From contig NZ_CBDDJZ010000001.1 in NCBI RefSeq assembly GCF_965229915.1, positions 868,001-932,000 on the forward strand: a DNA stretch of 64,000 nt, in the 5' to 3' direction. The notes beneath the pieces were generated by a model. It saw only the letters and a list, made by a program, of their open reading frames with translations, was not told where the DNA came from and ran no database searches. Below, piece by piece: positions 25,562-33,566 of this stretch (its first letter is position 1; each line of letters opens with the position of its first letter). The translations under genes were made by a program, and so were the position numbers. Source of the DNA: Marinoscillum sp965229915 (GTDB taxonomy: Bacteria > Bacteroidota > Bacteroidia > Cytophagales > Cyclobacteriaceae).

Positions 25562-26350
25562 ATGAAATCACACGAAATAGACTATACGATCCACGGCAAT
25601 GACATGCAGACAGTAGCTATCGAGCTGGATCCGGACGAGACGGTCATTGCGGAAGCAGGAACCATGAACTGGATGGACGGAGACATCATCTTCGAAACCA
25701 AGATGGGTGATGGCTCTCAACCTGACAAAGGCCTATTTGGAAAACTATTGGATGCCGGAAAGCGCGCTTTTACTGGTGAGTCCATCTTTCTCACGCACTT
25801 CACCAACCGAGGTGCTGGCAAAAAGGAAGTAGCCTTTGCCGCTCCGTATCCTGGTGCCATTATTCCTTTGGATCTGGCCGAAATCGGGGGCGAAATGCTT
25901 TGCCAGAAAGATGCCTTTTTGTGCGCAGCACTTGGCACCAGCGTTTCCATAGCATTCAATAAGCGGTTGGGCTCAGGTTTTTTCGGTGGTGAGGGATTTA
26001 TTCTCCAGCGACTTAGAGGTGATGGCATGGCCTTCTTGCACGCTGGTGGGACAATCGTCAAAAAGGAACTTCGAAATGAAAAACTCCTGATCGATACCGG
26101 ATGTATTGTGGGCTTCTCCCCTAGCCTGGATTATGACATCCAAAGAGCAGGCAACCTTAAATCCATGCTATTTGGTGGAGAGGGGTTGTTTCTAGCCACG
26201 CTTCAGGGAACTGGAACCGTCTATTTACAAAGCTTACCATTCTCCAGACTGGCCGACCGAATCATCGAAAATGCACCAAACATGGGTGGCCGCCAGCAAG
26301 GAGAAGGATCTGTGCTGGGTGGTTTGGGTAGGATGTTGGATGGGGATTAA
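25562..26350 (+). CDS. TIGR00266/AIM24 family protein
   Basis: 262 residues. It is Gly-rich with the family pattern LDPDETVIAEAGTMNWM, then GESIFLTHFTN, then a beta-helix-like core (GEGFILQRLRGDGMAFLHAGGTIVKKEL) and GEGLFLATLQGTGTVYLQSLP. Proteins of this family are named for mitochondrial AIM24; the bacterial role is not established. No signal peptide. Transcribed away from the LacI regulator, which could control it, although this is only positional inference. Confidence 0.88.
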   Translation: MKSHEIDYTIHGNDMQTVAIELDPDETVIAEAGTMNWMDGDIIFETKMGDGSQPDKGLFGKLLDAGKRAFTGESIFLTHFTNRGAGKKEVAFAAPYPGAIIPLDLAEIGGEMLCQKDAFLCAALGTSVSIAFNKRLGSGFFGGEGFILQRLRGDGMAFLHAGGTIVKKELRNEKLLIDTGCIVGFSPSLDYDIQRAGNLKSMLFGGEGLFLATLQGTGTVYLQSLPFSRLADRIIENAPNMGGRQQGEGSVLGGLGRMLDGD

Positions 26351-26356
26351 AGTAGA

Positions 26357-26914
26357 TCATGAAGGGTCCCTCAACTGAAGGACCTTAATTAAGGTGTCTA
26401 TCTTGTCTTGAATCTGGTAAGGACTTTCCATTTTGAAATGTGTCCCGTTCTCTAATTGATACATTCGCTCCAGAAACAGTAGAAATAAGTTTGAATCCAA
26501 ATTCCCTTGATTTGCTGCATCTTCAAAAACCGGAAAATAATGGTGCCTTAATGCTTGATCAGTGGAGTGGTGAATGACCAGACAAGGAACATTGGCCGCT
26601 TGGGTTCCTACAACCTCAGCTTCCGGGTATCCGAACTTTTCCAGAAGTAACTTTACACGGTATTGATTTTCAAGATCCGTGTATTCAATCAATTTCCATA
26701 TCTCTGAGTATTCCCTGGAATCCTGCCCAAATTCCGCAACGATACTAGACTCCAGCTTTCTGAACTTCTGATCCAATTCAAATATCTTTTCGAGATAGAC
26801 TTATAAATCCCCTCTCTCTAGATTTTCAACCTCCTGCCGTATGGTGTCCTCTTCCATACCACCGCTGCGCTGTTGGCAACTGATACAGATGAAAAAAATA
26901 CAACCACTAAACAT
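26357..26914 (-). pseudogene. DUF6624-like lipoprotein gene interrupted by an in-frame stop codon
   Basis: Reading from the ATG at 26914 gives a lipoprotein start MFSGCIFFICISCQQ and then about 22 acidic residues (EEDTIRQEVENLERGDL), until a TAA at 26801-26803. In the very same frame, coding resumes as VYLEKIFELDQKFRKLES and runs to 26357 with DUF6624-like features (NQYRVKLLLEKFGYPE, HHYFPVFEDAANQG, LFLERMYQLENGTHF). There is no ATG for the second part, only a TTG at 26776. The ATG at 26914 lies 7 nt after the stop of the phosphoesterase gene, as expected of a second operon member. The gene looks broken by one nonsense change, or it is read through. Confidence 0.72.
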
Positions 26915-26921
26915 CTCAAGT

Positions 26922-27764
26922 TCATGCCTTTGCTAAATGAAATACCGTAATCTCCGGCCGCACATTGAACCGAACCTGCCACAGATGACCCAGTGCACGA
27001 TTGATGTATAAGTGTCTCCCGTCCATGAGATCGATCGCTCCTGCATCGTAGCGTTTATTCTGAACTGGCAGCATTGGTGGGTCTAGAAAAGGGGGTCGGC
27101 ACTGTCCGCCATGGGTATGACCACTCAAGATCCATCCTTGATAGTCAGCCCAAACATCCAGGTCGCAGACGTCTGGATTATGACACAAAACCACGTTTGC
27201 TTTTGCTGAATTAACATGAGGCATCACATGCTCTGGATGAAAATTAATTGCCCAATAGTCATCGATTCCTACAAAGTTCAATCCGGCATACATGACCTGA
27301 TCGTTTCGCAGCAGATGGATGCCAGTCTTGGACAACAACTGCTCCATTCGATTGGCTACATCTGGTTGACGCCAACCATGTCCATAGTCGTGGTTGCCCA
27401 GAATCCCAACCGTACCCAACCTGCCCTTTACAGCATGTTGTAACACTTCCTCGAGCTGAGAAAACTGCTCTTCAGTTTCATAGCTTACATAATCACCAGT
27501 GTAGGCCACAAAATCAGGCTGAAACTGCTGTGCTTGTTTCAACGATTCAATCAGGTACTGATAGTCAAACCGATTACCTACATGGATGTCACTGACCTGC
27601 ATCAGTGTCTTCCCCTGCAGTGAGGAAGGTAAATTGGCGATGGACATTGGTCGCTTGACAAACTCCAACCAAAACGGCTCGACCTGCCACGCATAAAGTC
27701 CAAGTCCTGTGCCGGCAGCCAGGCCGCCATACAGGCTGTTTCTTAAAAATGCTCTTCTTTTCAT
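26922..27764 (-). CDS. Calcineurin-like metallophosphoesterase with Tat-like signal
   Basis: 280 residues. The N-terminus MKRRAFLRNSLYGG plus a hydrophobic stretch resembles a twin-arginine signal or anchor. The five metallophosphoesterase motifs are present: VSDIHVG, YTGDYV, LGNHDYG, VVLCHNPD and LSGHTHGGQ. This set matches the YaeI/YkuE type of phosphodiesterases, proposed to act on lipid or cell-wall phosphoesters outside the cytoplasm. Downstream, 7 nt away, is the interrupted DUF6624-like gene, so the two were probably one operon. Confidence 0.9.
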   Translation of the reverse strand: MKRRAFLRNSLYGGLAAGTGLGLYAWQVEPFWLEFVKRPMSIANLPSSLQGKTLMQVSDIHVGNRFDYQYLIESLKQAQQFQPDFVAYTGDYVSYETEEQFSQLEEVLQHAVKGRLGTVGILGNHDYGHGWRQPDVANRMEQLLSKTGIHLLRNDQVMYAGLNFVGIDDYWAINFHPEHVMPHVNSAKANVVLCHNPDVCDLDVWADYQGWILSGHTHGGQCRPPFLDPPMLPVQNKRYDAGAIDLMDGRHLYINRALGHLWQVRFNVRPEITVFHLAKA

Positions 27765-27892
27765 AAGATCATCACATGATCATCATCATTGCAAGGTGCA
27801 AACGTCACTCCCAGGTGCTTCAAGTTAGCCGAATTGTATGTAAAGGTTTATCATCGGATGGGATATCGCTAAAAGGAAACCAAAAAGAGAAA

Positions 27893-28102
27893 TCACTCAG
27901 ACCAATCCTTTTCTTCTAATGCAAAAACGGATTCTATGGCCACCTCAAATACCTGTGCAATCTTCAGTGCCAGCAAGGTAGATGGCACAAATTTCCCTTT
28001 CTCTATAGAGTTGATCGTCTGACGGGATACACCCACTTTTTCCGCCAGATCGGCCTGAGTGTAATTCTTTTTGGCCCGTTCTACTTTTATGGTATTGGTC
28101 AT
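27893..28102 (-). CDS. Small XRE-family helix-turn-helix regulator
   Basis: 69 residues, essentially only a DNA-binding domain: VERAKKNYTQADLAEKVGVSRQTINSIEKGKFVPSTLLALKIA. It is very close to the YgzD/YozG-like mini-regulators. It lies 2 bp after the stop of a membrane protein gene on the same strand, a pairing common in Firmicutes and Bacteroidota. Likely autoregulation through the inverted repeat upstream of the pair. Confidence 0.9.
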   Translation of the reverse strand: MTNTIKVERAKKNYTQADLAEKVGVSRQTINSIEKGKFVPSTLLALKIAQVFEVAIESVFALEEKDWSE

Positions 28103-28104
28103 TA

Positions 28105-28518
28105 TTATTCCTTGTAAAGCAGGTATTGGTTCAAACCAAGGGCAACAATGAGCGTAAGGCTCAGGTATTCAAAAGCGCTGATAGAAAACCAACTGTCCGC
28201 CTCAATGGAATATCCCTCAAAATTAAAATAATAGTTGATCAGCATGGTTGCAAAAGCTACTAAGGGAACGGCTATTGCTAATGCCTTAAACTTCAGAAAG
28301 ACGATTCGTTCATCAAACTCCTTTCCCCTGGAAAAGAAAATGAAGGTAAGCCCAACAGCAACTGGAAAGCTCAGACCAGCGAAATCAATAATATCATACT
28401 GACTGATTCGATGGAAAAATATGATCAGCCCCCCAACAATAAAGAGCAATCCAAGCACTTTCATCCAGCTTGGATAGAGAAATAATGGTAGTCCAGTTTT
28501 AGTCATGTCGTTAGTCAT
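28105..28518 (-). CDS. DUF2178-like membrane protein paired with an HTH regulator
   Basis: 137 residues with four hydrophobic segments (about 17-35, 46-62, 79-97, 115-133). Between helices 2 and 3 sits the motif FSRGKEFDERIVFLKFKA, like the DERE-type motif of DUF2178 proteins, which are usually encoded beside a small XRE regulator. The role is unknown. It is the first gene of a two-gene operon. Confidence 0.7.
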   Translation of the reverse strand: MTNDMTKTGLPLFLYPSWMKVLGLLFIVGGLIIFFHRISQYDIIDFAGLSFPVAVGLTFIFFSRGKEFDERIVFLKFKALAIAVPLVAFATMLINYYFNFEGYSIEADSWFSISAFEYLSLTLIVALGLNQYLLYKE

Positions 28519-28541
28519 TAGTCGTATATTTTTTACTAAAT

Positions 28542-28557
28542 GTAAAATATACTTTAC
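28542..28557 (-). promoter_or_regulatory. Inverted repeat upstream of the membrane protein/XRE operon
   Basis: GTAAAATATACTTTAC has 5-bp arms GTAAA/TTTAC around a 6-bp AT-rich centre, 24 bp before the start at 28518. Position and symmetry suit an operator for the XRE regulator encoded by the operon. No other copy supports it. Confidence 0.35.
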
Positions 28558-28610
28558 TTTATAACAAGCAAATTAGACATTTTTTCTAGACTTATATTTT
28601 TTTTAGCTAG

Positions 28611-29516
28611 TCAATTAAAAGAAGCTCTGAATTCCAACGGGGATTGATTGGTTTTGCTTTTGAACAAGCGGCTGAAAGACTGAGAATGCTCAAAGCCCAA
28701 AGTGTAAGCTATTTGGCTCACGGACAATTGTGTGGTGGATAGTTGTTCCTTTGCTTTTTCTATTAGTTTTTCATGGATATGTTGCTGGGTATTTTGACCA
28801 GTCAGTACTTTGAGCAAAGTACCCAGATAATTGGGAGAAACGTGGAGCTGATCTGCAACGAACTGAACAGAAGGCAGTCCTTTACTGGCCAAATCATCCT
28901 GATCGAAGTAATTCCTCAAAACAGTTTCCAGCTGAGTCAGAACTTGATGATTAGCAATCTTGCGAGTGATAAATTGCCGCTGATAAAATCGCTCTGCATA
29001 GTTGAGCAGGACCTCAATATGTGAAATGATTATTTTCTGACTAAATGCATCAATATTAGTGTGATACTCCTCCCGAATGCTTTGCATAACTCCAATGATT
29101 GCCTGCTCCTCTTTGCCGGATAGGAATAGCGCTTCATTGATCTGATATCCAAAAAACTCGTACTGTTTAATCTCGGCTGCAAGATTGGATCCCCAGAGAA
29201 AATCTGGATGGATCAATAACAACCACCCCGTTGGGTGAGGATCTGGTTCCTTGTGCACTTTTACGCGAATAACTTGTCCGGGTGCTATAAAGGACATAAG
29301 TCCCTCGCTGAAGTCATAGGATTGCTGACCGTAACGAATCTTTCCATCCAGACCTTTTTTCAGTGCTATGGAATAGTGGCTATTGACAATAGACAACTCA
29401 TCCATGTGCTGTGGGTAATTGACCTGACTGTAGTCCACAAGGCTAACTAGCGGGTGCTCCGGTTTGGGCAATCCCGCTAGCTCATGGTATTCGGTAATCG
29501 TCTTGATGTGACGCAT
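28611..29516 (-). CDS. AraC family transcriptional regulator
   Basis: 301 residues. The N-terminal half is a cupin-like ligand domain (ALKKGLDGKIRYGQQSYDFSEG). The C-terminal AraC domain has both HTH units: SVQFVADQLHVSPNYLGTLLK and LSVSQIAYTLGFEHSQSFSRLFKS, then SPLEFR. It starts 6 bp after the stop of the SDR gene, so it is in the same operon and likely controls it. A 21-bp-spaced direct repeat upstream of the SDR gene is the likely binding site. Confidence 0.94.
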   Translation of the reverse strand: MRHIKTITEYHELAGLPKPEHPLVSLVDYSQVNYPQHMDELSIVNSHYSIALKKGLDGKIRYGQQSYDFSEGLMSFIAPGQVIRVKVHKEPDPHPTGWLLLIHPDFLWGSNLAAEIKQYEFFGYQINEALFLSGKEEQAIIGVMQSIREEYHTNIDAFSQKIIISHIEVLLNYAERFYQRQFITRKIANHQVLTQLETVLRNYFDQDDLASKGLPSVQFVADQLHVSPNYLGTLLKVLTGQNTQQHIHEKLIEKAKEQLSTTQLSVSQIAYTLGFEHSQSFSRLFKSKTNQSPLEFRASFN

Positions 29517-29522
29517 ATACTT

Positions 29523-30296
29523 CTAGATCAACGTTCCGCCAGATGCTTCGATTCGCTGTGCATTCATCCAATGAGCATCTGGTGTACACAAAAATGCAAT
29601 GATTCCACCAATGTCCTCAGGCTCGCCTACTCGTCCGAGGGCGGTCACACTAGAAATCACCTTTCTTTTCTCTTCATTATCACGATTGGTGCCACCGCCA
29701 AAATCAGTTGCCACTGCACCGGGCGCCACTACATTAGCATTGATCCCTCTGCTGCCAAGCTCTTTAGCTAGATACCTCGTGAAAACTTCTATTGCTCCTT
29801 TCATGGATGCATACGCCGAAGATCCAGGAAAGCTAAAACGTGCGAGCCCTGAGGAAATATTGATGATCCCTCCTCCATCGTTGAGGAAAGGCAATGCCCT
29901 TTGTGTAAAGAAGTACACGCCTTTGAAATGGATATTCATCAAGTCATCAAAGTCTTCCTCCGTAGTTTCCGAAAAAGGTTTGTAAATGCCAGTTCCAGCA
30001 TTATTTACCAGGTAATCAAAGTGCGTGCTCCCACGCTCTACTTTCAATTGATCTGCTAATTTTTGATAAAATGCGTCGAAGGATTTTGTATCTCTGGTAT
30101 CCAGCTGCACAGCCAATCCCATGGCACCTTCTTCTCTAATCGCCTCTACCACTTCATCAGCAGCAATTTTGTTTTGATGGAAGGTGATGACTACATCCAA
30201 TCCCTTTTTGGCAATATTGATGGCCATATCTCGGCCCAGTCCTCTACTTCCTCCAGTAACCAGTGCTATTTTTCTCTGTGTCATCATTCGTTTCAT
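29523..30296 (-). CDS. SDR family oxidoreductase
   Basis: The start is set at ATG 30296 (MKRMMTQRKIALVTGG); the upstream extension to 30362 is Cys/Arg-rich and not family-like. 257 residues. Classical short-chain dehydrogenase motifs: TGGSRGLG (cofactor), NNAG, ISSG with YASMK (Tyr-X3-Lys catalytic pair), and VAPGAVATDF. A positively charged residue after TGGSRG favours NADP(H). The substrate is unknown. It is cotranscribed with the downstream AraC regulator. Confidence 0.92.
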   Translation of the reverse strand: MKRMMTQRKIALVTGGSRGLGRDMAINIAKKGLDVVITFHQNKIAADEVVEAIREEGAMGLAVQLDTRDTKSFDAFYQKLADQLKVERGSTHFDYLVNNAGTGIYKPFSETTEEDFDDLMNIHFKGVYFFTQRALPFLNDGGGIINISSGLARFSFPGSSAYASMKGAIEVFTRYLAKELGSRGINANVVAPGAVATDFGGGTNRDNEEKRKVISSVTALGRVGEPEDIGGIIAFLCTPDAHWMNAQRIEASGGTLI

Positions 30297-30346
30297 TTTT
30301 TTATTAAAGCTATTTCTGCAAATCTGGTGTGGCTCCAAACAACTTC

Positions 30347-30378
30347 TGTAACCAAATCTCACAGGGTTGTAACCAAAT
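30347..30378 (-). promoter_or_regulatory. Direct repeat TGTAACCAAAT x2, candidate AraC-type operator
   Basis: TGTAACCAAAT occurs at 30347-30357 and again at 30368-30378, 21 bp apart start to start (two helical turns). It lies 51 bp upstream of the SDR start. AraC-family activators typically bind direct repeats on one face of the helix, and an AraC gene is the second gene of this operon. Confidence 0.5.
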
Positions 30379-30389
30379 AAAGAATTGGA

Positions 30390-31003
30390 CTAGACTTGCT
30401 TCCTACTCACCCACCGCACAACGGCCCCAGTACCGACATGGTACTTGCCTTCATTGAGCACCACCTCTTTTTCTGCCTGATAGAGAACCTCATGATCTTG
30501 AAAGCATGACGAAACCTCTTGAAGCGACCAGAGTATCTCTGGATTTTTTGGACCTCCTACATGTGGATACTTCTTCTGAAAGTCCAGGTGGTTTTTGCTA
30601 AATGCTTCTAAAATTACCACGCTTCCTGGTTGCAAATATTCATTTAGCCTGCGACAGTGAGCCAGCTTATGCTCCGCCCCAAAATGGGCATAAATAAGTC
30701 CCAAAGCACCAAAAGAGGATTGAGGAAAAGTCATTTCCGCAAAATCCCCAACATGGTAATCAATGCTTACCTGGTACTCCAAAGCGAGACTTTCCGCTTT
30801 CTTTTTACCTTCCAGACTCAAGTCAAAAGCTGTTACCTCCCAACCTTTTGTGGCAGCATAAACGCCATTTCTTCCTTCCCCATCAGCTGCCATCAATATG
30901 TTCACACGGCAAACTTGTTTAGTTGATCTTTGAAGAACACGTTTGGCTCCTTGCCATAAACAAAATCTTCTTCGGCGTACCGCTCATCCCAGTTTGGATT
31001 CAT
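30390..31003 (-). pseudogene. Class I SAM-dependent methyltransferase gene broken by a frameshift
   Basis: The N-terminal piece begins at ATG 31003 with MNPNWDERYAEEDFVYGKEPN, the usual start of this methyltransferase group, and stops at TGA (30902-30904) after LNKFAV. The rest continues in another frame from 30905 as NILMAADGEGRNGVYAATKGW, the SAM-binding motif I, followed by VTAFDLS, GLIYAHF and VVILEAF. Joined, the two pieces give a normal protein of about 204 residues. A single missing base near 30903-30910 would restore the frame. Overlap GTG/TGA at the junction could allow reinitiation, but the second part alone lacks the N-terminal motif. Confidence 0.75.
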
Positions 31004-31080
31004 AAGTCGTGATGTATGTGTGTTTATACTGAAGACAACAGCAGATACGAGCACATGGTTTTCACAAGCTGGGCTGATTT

Positions 31081-32010
31081 TTAGTGCGATTGCTGAGGTA
31101 CATTCCACTCGATTCCAAACCGCTCCTTGAGATAGACAACTAATGGCTCCAGGCCAATTTCGGCTCTTCGCTGATCCACATATTGGGGTTCATGGATCGG
31201 TAGTGGCACACGCTCTGCCCTTTCAAAGGTGTATTGGGTTCCATAGAGCTGCTGTTTGCCTTCTTCTATCAACAGTCGATCCTTCATTTTGGCATAGCGC
31301 AGCGGCTGGGCCTCCCCTTGGTTAAACGCCTCTTCCAACATCGGAAAGTACTTTACTCGATCTTCATAAGCAGCATGATTGATAATCAACGCGGCACCAG
31401 CAGCGGCATATTCTGTCACTTCACTGGCGGTGGGCCATCCGTATTGATCCAACAGCCCAAATAGTCTTTTCTGATTCTCCTGCAGATTTTTCTCTTCCAT
31501 CGCCAGAACTGGAAAGATCGCTGGCGTACTAAAATAACCGCCATTTTGCATGTACTTACGCCGTTCGATATTGCCAGCATACATAAAGCCCTGGTCCCGG
31601 ATAATCATTCGAAAAAGCTCCCGAGCAAAAGTTTTGTTTTTAATGGAGCCATTGACTGATTCATATTTACTCATTTGTATGTCTTCTATGGAAGTCCATC
31701 TGGGATCTTCTATCAGACTTAAAAAATCAGGATCATGGAGTGGCTCCAGTGAATAGTTATCCTGTAGTGCGTAACGCAGAAAGAAGAAAGCTGTGTCTCG
31801 CATTTGTTTTGTCCAGAGCAGTGCACACGTACCTGCCATCTTGTAAGAAATCTCTGGAGACTGCTGCTGACCAAAGGCCATCCCGTATTTCTCCAGGGCT
31901 GGCATCAGTAAACCTTGAGCTTTCAGACTATCAGCTTGATCCATCAGTGACTGACTGGTCACTTGAGCGACGGACCACATAGCTAGGCAAAAAAGAAGTG
32001 TTCGTTTCAT
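31081..32010 (-). CDS. DUF6624 domain secreted protein
   Basis: 309 residues with a Sec signal (MKRTLLFCLAMWSVAQVTSQ). The middle has a TPR-like stretch (YALQDNYSLEPLHDPDFLSLIEDPRW). The C-terminal half has DUF6624-like features: NQKRLFGLLDQYGWPTASEVTEYAAAG, INHAAYEDRVKYFPMLEEAFNQGEA and LIEEGKQQLYGTQY. The function is unknown. The interrupted gene at 26357-26914 carries the same domain pattern, so two paralogs lie 5 kb apart. Confidence 0.72.
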   Translation of the reverse strand: MKRTLLFCLAMWSVAQVTSQSLMDQADSLKAQGLLMPALEKYGMAFGQQQSPEISYKMAGTCALLWTKQMRDTAFFFLRYALQDNYSLEPLHDPDFLSLIEDPRWTSIEDIQMSKYESVNGSIKNKTFARELFRMIIRDQGFMYAGNIERRKYMQNGGYFSTPAIFPVLAMEEKNLQENQKRLFGLLDQYGWPTASEVTEYAAAGAALIINHAAYEDRVKYFPMLEEAFNQGEAQPLRYAKMKDRLLIEEGKQQLYGTQYTFERAERVPLPIHEPQYVDQRRAEIGLEPLVVYLKERFGIEWNVPQQSH

Positions 32011-32170
32011 TTTTTTATTCTTTTTGTTTTCTGCCCAATACTAATGGCTTAGATCATACTGACTAGCTAAAGTCGACGACTAACAGGTTTGTCATGGGAT
32101 TTGACAGAAGGGTCTTTCTTTCAAGTTGGAAACTCAGGAAACAAACCCATCCTGATCACTCTTGCTTTCG

Positions 32171-32542
32171 TTAGATCCGATCAAGTTTCTTCACAGTCAA
32201 TTCATTGTCCACATCTCCCGTATTCAAGGTAGCTGCAGGCTCAAATAAAAGCACCTTGACCTCCTCAGTGGCTATAGGTTTATGGTTGGTTCCTTTAGGG
32301 ATGATGACAAACTCACCAGGCAGTAATTCCAACGTCTGATCCTCCAGCTCTATGAGTAACTTACCTTCCATCACCAGAAACATTTCATCTTCCTTTTCAT
32401 GCTGATGCATAACAAATTCACCTTTCAGTTTAGCTGCTTTCACGTGCTGGCCGTTTAGTTCGCCAATAATCTTAGGGCTCCAATGTTCAGAGAAGAGGTC
32501 AAACTTTTCGTTGAGATTTATTTTCTTGATCATTTGAATCAT
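32171..32542 (-). CDS. Cupin domain protein
   Basis: 123 residues. Single cupin fold: GEFVMHQHEKEDEMFLVMEG (motif 1, with H-X-H-X-E-X-E pattern) and PGEFVIIPKGTNHKP (motif 2, with the metal-binding His). It is probably a small metal-binding enzyme or sensor; the substrate is unknown. It stands alone between the DUF6624 gene and the NmrA-like gene, with about 80 bp or more on each side. Confidence 0.88.
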   Translation of the reverse strand: MIQMIKKINLNEKFDLFSEHWSPKIIGELNGQHVKAAKLKGEFVMHQHEKEDEMFLVMEGKLLIELEDQTLELLPGEFVIIPKGTNHKPIATEEVKVLLFEPAATLNTGDVDNELTVKKLDRI

Positions 32543-32618
32543 TCATTTGAATAAACTTGAAAATAAGAGAAAGCCCACGCGTTTCAAACTATCTCTAAAA
32601 TAATCATTACGCCATCAG

Positions 32619-33494
32619 CTATCCTGATATCAAAGTGGTTCTCTCACGCTCCAAAAACTCACGCAGAGTAGTTGGTTGTTTTCCTGTAAGCCGGTGATAA
32701 ACCGATGAAACCTCTGGATCTTGCTGCAGCCGAGGGATGGAATGAAGAAGAGTCATCACGATGGCCAACCCCTTTTCCACACCAGCTTTACGCTTCATAA
32801 AATAAAACCGAAAAGGGTTGATACTCCTAAAGCGAAACTCCTTTCCTTTGACTTCTGTAAGGAGCTCAGTTGCTTCCCCAGAGGTCTTGTTTTCGGAACC
32901 TGTGATCTCAAAAGCCTGGTTTTTAAACTTTTCAAAATCGGTTAGCAATATAGCCGTGACCTCCGCTATGTTGTGAACGTCTACCCAGTTGAACTTGGCA
33001 GCACCGGCAGGTAAGGTTATTGTCTGGTGGTTCACGATTTCACTCAGTAGAGTTGTGGTCAGATTTTGCATGAAGTAGCTCGGTCTCACGAAAATGTAGT
33101 CCATTGCCAGGTGCCTGATTAATCGCTCAATCTTGTTGTGCGGAATCACCTTGCTCTTCTCGGCTCCCTGCACAGACAGAAACACCACTTTGTTGACACC
33201 AACAGTCCTGGCTGAGTTCAAGAGCGGAACCATGTATTTTTCTACATCGGAGATGTGAGGCGGTCGTAGCAAAAACAGCACATCTATGCCTTCAAATGCG
33301 CCCTCAAATGTTGTCTGATTTTCCATATCCAACTGCCTGAAGGAAAGTCTCGGATAATCAACAAACCTCTTCGTCGCAACCTCCACATCTCTGACGGCAG
33401 CAATGACAGTGTGATCTTGGTGATCCCTAATGAGGTAACGTATGACTTCTACGCCAATATTTCCTGTTGCGCCGGTTATTAAGATTCGTTTCAT
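32619..33494 (-). CDS. NmrA-like atypical SDR, NAD(P)-binding protein
   Basis: The start is set at ATG 33494 (MKRILITGATGNIGVEV), since the extra 21 residues from 33557 do not fit the family. 291 residues. Rossmann motif GATGNIG, followed by AAVRD and LDMENQTTFEGAFEGIDVLFLL. It then has the Lys-containing VVFLSVQGAEKSKVIPHNKIERL region. It is an NmrA/HSCARG-like sensor or quinone reductase-like protein; no catalytic Tyr-X3-Lys is evident. It starts 72 bp after the amidohydrolase gene. Confidence 0.85.
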   Translation of the reverse strand: MKRILITGATGNIGVEVIRYLIRDHQDHTVIAAVRDVEVATKRFVDYPRLSFRQLDMENQTTFEGAFEGIDVLFLLRPPHISDVEKYMVPLLNSARTVGVNKVVFLSVQGAEKSKVIPHNKIERLIRHLAMDYIFVRPSYFMQNLTTTLLSEIVNHQTITLPAGAAKFNWVDVHNIAEVTAILLTDFEKFKNQAFEITGSENKTSGEATELLTEVKGKEFRFRSINPFRFYFMKRKAGVEKGLAIVMTLLHSIPRLQQDPEVSSVYHRLTGKQPTTLREFLERERTTLISG

Positions 33495-33566
33495 GGGATT
33501 GGCTAATGATGCATCGCTTATGAGCAATAAACTAGTCAAGCTAAAAGCTCCTGTCAAAAAAGGTTT

